A program made the position numbers and the translations under genes. A model generated the notes under the pieces. That model saw nothing but the letters and a program-made list of their open reading frames with translations. It was not told where the DNA came from and searched no databases. This document shows, piece by piece, positions 57,285-64,000 of a DNA stretch of 64,000 nucleotides. This DNA comes from Thinopyrum elongatum. Its lineage: Eukaryota > Streptophyta > Magnoliopsida > Poales > Poaceae. Positions within the stretch are counted from its first letter, which is position 1. Each line of letters begins with the position of its first letter. The stretch spans positions 734,075,321-734,139,320 of the forward strand of contig CM022303.1 of NCBI GenBank assembly GCA_011799875.1. Reading direction: 5' to 3'.

Positions 57285-59598
57285 CTACAGTGATCCCTCA
57301 TCATAATGCCAAGTCATTTTGTTTTGCAATGCCTGATCATATTGAAATCAGATCTCATTTTAAATTCCATCACTGAAATCAATTCAAATTGTAAGTGAAA
57401 TTTAAAGTTTCACAAACATGGCTGCAAAATAGTTCATGTTTTAGCAAAAATTCCCTAACTAATTCTGTTCACGAAAACAACATCTCCTAAATTACCAAAG
57501 TGCCACTAAATTACCAAACTAGTCTATTTAAATCGTTTTTCATTTGTGCAACATTCAAATGGAATCAATTAAACCTCCAACTTGTTGTGGCAGTGCTAAA
57601 TAATGCAATGTTAATTATGTGAGAAGTTGCATATTTTACAGAAGTCAAATAGTGGCTAAATAAAATACAAAACATCTACCGGAAAGAAAACAGAAAAGAA
57701 AAATGGAAAAGTACAACTGTGTACTTAAGTCAACACGTACAGAGCAAACCCAGCCCGCTCCCCCGGTCTTCTCCCTCCTCCCGCTCTCTCTCCTCCCATG
57801 TCGAACACGCGTGCACGCCGCACCAGGCCCCTCTCGCCTGCTCGACAGCGAGGCGCTACGGGGCCTCTGGAATGGATAAGGTCGACGCCCTCGAGCCCCC
57901 GGACGAGCCCCATCCTCATTCCCCTCTCTCCCTCGCTTGCCCCCTTCCTCTCCGCCATGGCCGCCTCGGCCGTCACCGTTCGCCGCTCGCCCGCGTAGCC
58001 ACCGACTTCGCCTCGCTGCTTCATACTGTCCCCGAGCTCCGCCTCCATCGTCTACGCCTCCCCGTCGAGCCACGCGACACCGGATGCCCCGCGGCGTCGT
58101 CCACGACTTCTTCTTCGAGCGTTGGCCACCGAGATCACCGGCGACCATGCACGCTCTCCGATGCCTCCCCGAGCCCACTGCAACGCCCGTTAGCCTCACT
58201 GTGAGCCTCCGGTCGACCACCCTTCTCCCCCTAGCTCGAATTAGCGCCTGCTGCTGCCACCGCCATTGACGTCCGAACCCACCGCCGCCACGCATGTCGT
58301 CGCCGTCGTTCTAGTCAGCTACAGCCGTGTCCAAGCACATGGGCGAGCTCCCTATGCTCTGTAGAACTCGCCGATATGCTCCGTTTGGACGTTAGCGTCC
58401 CGCAGAGCTACGCCCGTCCTTTCACCAAACCTCGCCTCCGCCATCATCGTCGCCATGGTCGATTCCGGCCATCTCGCGGGCAGCCACCGCCACCACTGGA
58501 TGCGCACGAGTGCCTGGGCCCGTAGAGCCTCTCCGCGGGTCGAACCGTGCCCTGTGCATGATTTTCGGCGAAGCCCCGAGGTGCGCTTCCACAGAAATGG
58601 TCGCCGGAGCCCTCTCCGGCGTCGCCGCCAACGTGGCCTGTCACTGGGACCCACCTGGGTCACTGCCAGTGGGTCCCGCAGGCCCTGTTGACTCCATTGA
58701 CCCTGGTCAACGTGCTGACTGGGCAGAGACCAGTCACTGACCAGTGGGTCCCAGTTGATAGGTCAACGGGTCAACTGCTAACCTGCTGACTCAGCTGGCT
58801 GGGCCCACTGTTAGCCACTGGGTGCACCTCTGGTGCACTGCACCGGGTGCACCTAGCAATTAAAATGAATTCTTTGAATTAAAATAAATCATGAAATTTC
58901 ATAATATTGTTTAAACTTCAGAAATTCATTGAAAATAAATCGTAGCTCAGATGAAAATAATTTATATATGAAAAATGATCAGAAAAATAAGACAAATCCG
59001 AATGAGCCACCCACTCACCTGTCACACCTTTCTAACATGATGAACATGGACCTTTCCCCTCCTGTTCAAAATACCGATAATTGCCCGGAGCCGGGAAAAT
59101 ATTCCCGGATATTTTCCCGCTCCGACTAAAACACCTAGTACTGCATTAGGCCACCCCTTGCATAGCCTACCGACATGTCATGCCTCTATGCTGCATTTGT
59201 GTGCATTGTATTTACTGTTTCTTCCCCCTCTTCTTCTTCGGTAGACCCCGAGACTGCCTCTGACGCTGCTCCCGAGTACGACTACGTCGACGACGTCCAG
59301 CCGCTTGCAGCAGAGCTTCCAGGCAAGCAAAACCCCCTTGATCATTCCGACATCGCCCACTCCTTCTCTCTTATGCTTGCATTAGATTTTGCTACCGTTG
59401 TTCCGGTACTAGCTATTCTGATGCATAGCCTATTTTTGTAACCTATTGTTGATACATTACCTCATATCCGATATGCTTAGTATAGGCTGGTTAGTGATCT
59501 AGCAGTGGTCCTACACCTTTGTCCGTGATGCCATGCTTTACTACTATGTGATCCGAGCCAGATGGCTGTGGAGCAGAGACCGAACACACCACCAGTAC
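57285..59598 (+). mobile_element. LTR-like block, gypsy-type
   Basis: The block runs from an AT-rich 5' part (57300-57710) to a strongly C/G-rich centre (57740-58850), another AT-rich part, then the phrase cggtagaccccgagactgcc and a cgagtacgactacgtcgacg tract near 59240-59295. I associate these with wheat gypsy LTR ends. The start may be tgctacagtgatccc at about 57285. No TG...CA pair with target duplication was established. GC-rich ORFs on both strands (57645-58295 minus, 57719-58204 plus) look compositional. Confidence 0.45.
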
Positions 59599-61160
59599 TG
59601 TAACACCCCCGGTGATTAGCAATAGTAATCACTTTTGATAATGACATGTTAGCATGATTAACAGTGCATAATCATCATTTGCATCATATTGCATTTCAAC
59701 TCCTATGTCAAGTTCAAATTTAAATGAAAGTGAAATATAAAAGTGGTCCAACATAAAAAAACTAAAATGTTCGATAAATAACAAATATTGCAGAGACCAT
59801 TCTAAAATTGTAACCAACATTTAATAAAATAATTAGGTGGCTCTAACATAATTAAAACAGTGAGGATTAATGCATATTAAATATTATAAAATTTGTGGGA
59901 GCTCCAATTGTCTCCAAACTAATTTTTGGTAGTGCTAGGTAATACCTAGTATTTGTTGGAGCAATTGTTATGTCTTACAAAAACCAATAGCAGGCCTGAC
60001 TATTTACTAAACTGAGAAAAGAGAATAAATAAAAAGAAAAGCGAGACAGAAAAAAAAAGAAAAAAGAAAAGAGAAAGCACCCCCCCGGGCCTCGTGGCCC
60101 AGCTGGCCAGTGCCGCCCGAACGGGTCGGCCCACACCCCCCACCCCCCCCCCACCACTTAGCCCCGGTCCACCCGACCGGAACCTACACCACCCACCCCC
60201 CCTTCCCCCCCCCACCCCCACTCCCTCGACTGGATCTGGATCGGGAGGAGCCCGATCCCCTCCCCCTCCCGTCGCCCGTCGCCGCGGCTACCTCGCCGGC
60301 CTGCCTCCTCCTCCCCACCGGCCTGCATCTCGTCTCCGCCACGCACGTCGTCGCCGTCGTCCTCCCCAACAACCACTGCCCCGTACCCTGCATCCTCCCG
60401 TGAGCACGCGCCCCTCCCTCCTCTCTCTCCCTCGCCCTGTCGTGTGCCATCGCGCGCACACGCGCCCGCGCTTGGCTGCGCATGCCCGCGTCCCGCTACC
60501 ACGCGCTCAGGCTGCCCCGTGCTCGTGCACCCACCCTGGCCTCACCTCCTCCCGCAGCCTGCCTCGCGCCCCGCCGGCCGTGCCCACTGCCCCGCCGTGG
60601 CTCGCCCGCTCGCTCAGCCCGTGCACGCTCCGCCCCTGCTGCTGCAACTGCCGTCACCCTGCCTTGCCTCGCCGTGCCCCCCCTGTTCCTCGTTGTTGCA
60701 ACTGCTTCTGCTGCTGCTGGACCTCGCCCCTCGTCATTGCTCGCCGGAGGCCACCCGCCGCGCCGCGCCGTGCATCCCTCCATCGGCGCGCCACCACCCT
60801 GCTGCCCCCTGCTTCCCCCGTCCCGCTCTGCCGCGGCCTCCTGCGCCGCTCCAGTGCGCACGCGCCGCGCCGAGCGCGCGGCCCCCAACCGCTCCGCCCC
60901 TCCGCAGCACCCGCTCGGGCAGTGCCCGAACCGCGCCTGGCGCCCTCGCGCCGCTCCTGGCGCCCGCGCCCAAACCCGCTAGGCCCCTCAGGGCCTATGA
61001 CAGATGGGGCCCACCCCCGAAAACGTTTTAGATTAAAAAAAATTAAAATAATAATTAAAATAATTAGTTAATTAATTAGTTAATTAAACCTGATTAGGTT
61101 AATCTAATTAACTAATTAGTGTTAATTAAACAGTAATTAATTAGTTAACCCTAAATTCTT
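59599..61160 (+). mobile_element. LTR-like block starting TGTAACACCCCC
   Basis: It begins TGTAACACCCCCGG (about 59601), the usual start of several grass gypsy LTRs. An AT-rich part follows, then purine-rich aaaagaaaag sequence, a C-rich block (60080-61010) and an AT-rich attaattagttaatta tract to 61150. The 325-codon plus ORF (60094-61071) is proline/arginine/alanine-rich and compositional. The far end and target duplication are unclear, so solo LTR versus truncated element is open. Confidence 0.45.
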
Positions 61161-61163
61161 CAC

Positions 61164-64000
61164 CCCACCATAGACCTCATTCTTGGAATGGATTGGTTGA
61201 AAGCTCACATTGCTTCGATCAATTGCGCCACTAAAGTCGTCCAACTTCTTCACCCTACCGATGAGATAGTGAACTATACCGCCCGCATTACTCGGGACGC
61301 TGAAGCTCAGATATATGCTCTGAATGCTTTGAACGCCTCACCTCTGGAAGGGATCGAGAACGTTCATGTCGTTCGAGATTTTCCAGTCGTCTTTCCAGAA
61401 GAACTTCCAGGAATACCGCCCGGCTAGAGCTGTCGAGTTCGTCATCGACTTGAAGCCTGGCACCGCCCCTATTGCCAAGCGACCTTATAAGATGCCTTCG
61501 CATCACCTACTCGAGCTTAAGGAAGAAATCGACAAGTCACTTAAGAGTGGTTTCATCCGCCCCAGTTCCTCTGCTTGGGGAGCACCTTCACTCTTCGTTA
61601 AGAAGAAGGATGGAACTAACCGTTTGGTTCAGGATTATCGGCCCATTAATCAAGCCACAATCCAGAATAAATACCCACTGCCCCAGATCAATGATCTTTA
61701 TGATCAACTCGCTGGATCATCGGTGTTCTCTAAACTCGACCTGAGGTTGGGTTATCACCAGATCCGTGTCCGTGAAGAGGATATTCCCAAGACTGCATTC
61801 GTCACTCGTTGTGGCTCCTATGAATACACCGTCATGTCATTTGGCCTAACGAATGCTCCAGCAACTTTCTCCCATCTGATGAATTATATATTCATGGATT
61901 ACCTTGACAAATTCGTCGTGGTTTATTTGGATGATATCCTGGTTTATTCTAAGAATAAAGAAGAACATGCTGAACACCTCCGTTTAGTACTAGAAAGGCT
62001 CCGAGAACACCAGTTGTATGCCAAGTATTCCAAATGTGAATTTTGGCTTTCTGAAGTAACTTACCTTGGACATGTGATTTCCAAGGATGGAATTGCTGTT
62101 AACCCCGAACGAGTTCAGGCTATTCTTGACTGGACTCCCCTGAAGAATGTCAAGCAAGTTAGAAGTTTTCTCGGACTTGCTAGTTATTGCCGTCGATTCG
62201 TTGAGAACTTTTCCAAGATTGCAAAACCATTGACGAATCTGCTTCACAAAGGTGTTAAATTTGAGTGGACAGAAAAATGTCAAGAAAGCTTTCAGACACC
62301 AAAAGATAAATTGACATCTGCCCCAGTATTAGCACCCTCGGATTCCCAAAAGGATTTTGTGATATACTGCGATGCCTCCCGTCAAGGATTAGGCTGTGTC
62401 CTAATGCAAGAACGCAAGGTGATTGCTTATGCCTCCCAACAATTGCGTCCTCACGAAGAAAATTACCCAGTGCACGATCTCGAACTTTCTGCGGTTATTT
62501 ATGCCCTGAAGCTATGGCGACATTACCTTCTCGATAACCGTTGTGAGATATATACGGATCATCAAAGTTTGAAGTATTTATATACTCAACCAGATCTGAA
62601 CCTTCGTCAACAAAGATGGCTCGAGACAATAGCCGATTATGATATGAATATCTCATACACCCCTGGCAAGGCAAATGTAATGGCCGATGCGTTGAGCCGC
62701 AAGGCTTATTGCAGCAACCATATGGTTCAGGAATCACAACCTCTTCTTTATGAAGAGTTTCGTAAATTGAACCTCCATATTGTTCCACAGGGTTATCTCA
62801 ATACCCTCGTTGTCGAACCAGATTTAGAACACAGCATCAAAACTATGCAACGGTATGACTCTGAAGTTGAAAGGATCAAGCGGTACCTTGAAAAAGGAAA
62901 ACCGTCGGAGTTCCATCTTGATAATGATGGGATCCTATTTTTCCAACACCGTCTCTTCGTACCTAAGTTCAAAGATGAGAGAGAACACGTTATGATGGAA
63001 GCTCATGACACTCCTCTGTCAATTCATCCTGGTAGCACAAAGATGTACCGTGACATTTGCCAGAGATACTGGTGGCCTAATATGAAGCGAGACATTGCTC
63101 GTTATGTTTCTGAGTGTGACGTTTGCCGCCGCGTTAAAGCTCAACATCAAAGGCCCGCTGGAACTCTGCAACCCCTTGCAATTCCTGAATGGAAATGGGA
63201 CAAGGTCCAAATGGATTTCATTATTGGTTTTCCCAAATCCCAGAAGGGTAATGATGCTATATTTGTCGTCATTGACCGATTCTCTAAGGTTGCTCACTTT
63301 CTACCAGTTAAGGAGACAATCATTGCTAGCCAGTTAGCAGACTTGTATGTTTCCCGAATTGTGTCACTCCACGGTGTTCCGTTGGAGATCAGTTCTGATC
63401 GTGGCAGCCTCTTCACCTCCAGATTCTGGAATAGTTTCCAAGACGCTATGGGAACACACCTGTCTTTCAGCACCGCTTTTCACCCTCAGTCACAGGGTCA
63501 AGTTGAACGAGTTAATCAAGTGCTCGAAGATATGCTTCGAGCTTGCGTCATCTCCTTCGGTAAGAAATGGGAGGAATCTCTCCCGTATGCCGAATTCTCT
63601 TACAACAATAGCTATCAAGCTAGTCTGAAGATGGCACCGTTTGAAGTTCTTTACGGTCGTAAGTGTCGAACCCCTCTGAATTGGTCAGAAACTGGGGAAC
63701 GCTCACTCGTCGGACCGGACATTATTCAGCAAGCAGAAGATCAAGTCCGCATTGTCCGTGAACATTTGAAAGCTGCTCAGTCTCGTCAGAAGAGCAACTA
63801 TGACCAAAAGCACCAGGAAATGGTCTATCAACCTGGCGAGCAAGCTTACCTCCGCGTCACTCCATTGAAAGGCACTCATCGGTTCGGAATCAAAGGCAAG
63901 TTAGCTCCTCGCTACATTGGCCCGTTCCGTATTCTTGCCCGTCGAGGAGAAGTGGCATATCAATTGCAATTGCCGCCTAATCTTTCTCAAGTACATGATG
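61164..64000 (+). pseudogene. gypsy (chromovirus-type) pol, 5'-truncated, runs off right edge
   Basis: A Ty3/gypsy polyprotein in the order protease end, RT, RNase H, integrase. The first frame (from 61164) has the protease tail motif ILGMDWL, then meets a stop at 61425. A one-base frame change at about 61423 restores an open frame that runs about 859 codons to the window edge. [28 protein letters not shown] and catalytic YLDDILVYS (about 61930-61955). RNase H: DASRQGLG ... TDHQSLKYL. Integrase: an HHCC finger (CDVCRRVK, about 63120) and a DD35E core with QMDFI, SSDRG and VERVNQ; then the GPF region (about 63918). The lack of a second RNase H and the overall wording suggest a chromovirus (Tekay-like). 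Gag and most of the protease are missing, so it is a defective copy. Confidence 0.88.

Noticed and set aside
57645..58295. 216-codon minus ORF
   Set aside because: Lies in the GC-rich part of an LTR-like block and overlaps other open frames; Arg/Gly-rich, no domain.
60094..61071. 325-codon plus-strand ORF
   Set aside because: Proline/arginine/alanine-rich translation in a C-rich LTR-like block, with equally long frames on the other strand and no domain; compositional.
59599..61160. Confident solo LTR
   Set aside because: The start fits, but no CA end with matching target duplication was found, so it is reported only as LTR-like.

Overview
The window is repeat-dense nuclear DNA from a grass of the wheat/barley tribe (Triticeae). 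The organism call rests on copia LTR termini of the BARE/WIS/Angela type (TGTTGGAAATATGCCC and TGTAGGAGATATGCC forms), long gypsy LTRs with the organisation usual in wheat, a Stowaway MITE with the CTCCCTCCGTCCC terminus, and short plant L1-like retroposons. I find no complete host gene. The host-derived sequences are decayed fragments: a Mediator subunit 15a (MED15a) pseudogene present twice, a scrap of an NLR leucine-rich-repeat region, and a probable F-box-family scrap. No RNA genes or CRISPR arrays were seen. Names at TE-family level are from memory of typical termini and protein motifs, not from a search.

The dominant structure is a direct tandem duplication of about 23.2 kb. Unit 1 is 3867-27022 and unit 2 is 27023-50213. 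The left edge lies inside a copia LTR and the right edge inside a LINE. At the junction (about 27021-27025) LINE sequence passes straight into LTR sequence with a 2-bp overlap (cc). Both parental sequences are intact: the LTR is continuous across 3867 and the LINE is continuous across 50213, so this is the expected structure of a tandem duplication. Every transposon insertion inside the unit is shared by both copies, and neither copy has gained a new one. Most of the unit differs by well under about 1-2 percent by eye, with two conspicuous islands of much higher divergence.

Layout: 1-5482, the 5' half of a minus-strand copia element (broken gag-protease-integrase, leader, PBS, 5' LTR), inserted in the leader of a second minus-strand copia element whose PBS and 5' LTR follow (5483-7089 and 11764-12330). 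That LTR was split by a solo LTR (7090-11758, 5-bp target duplication), itself split by a 3.1-kb solo LTR (8155-11238, 5-bp target duplication). Then come gypsy-like LTR sequence with a minus-strand solo LTR (13397-14868, target duplication acggg), a gypsy LTR (from 15583) containing a copia solo LTR (17179-19176), the MED15a pseudogene (19821-22660), a 656-bp poly(A) retroposon with a 13-bp target duplication (23323-23978), a Stowaway MITE (24031-24123), non-coding DNA, and the rearranged 3' part of a minus-strand LINE. The order then repeats in unit 2.

Right of the duplication are the rest of the LINE reverse transcriptase (to about 51290), the NLR fragment (51300-51950), a minus-strand retroposon split by a copia solo LTR (52519-54657), a plus-strand poly(A) retroposon (to about 56921), the F-box-like fragment, two LTR-like blocks (57285-61160), and a gypsy chromovirus-type pol gene running off the right edge (61164-64000). 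Apart from a frameshift at about 61423, that pol gene is open to the end of the window.

I see no evidence for a new biological system. The most informative features are the young tandem duplication with a readable junction, its divergence islands, and the independently decaying twin MED15a fragments.
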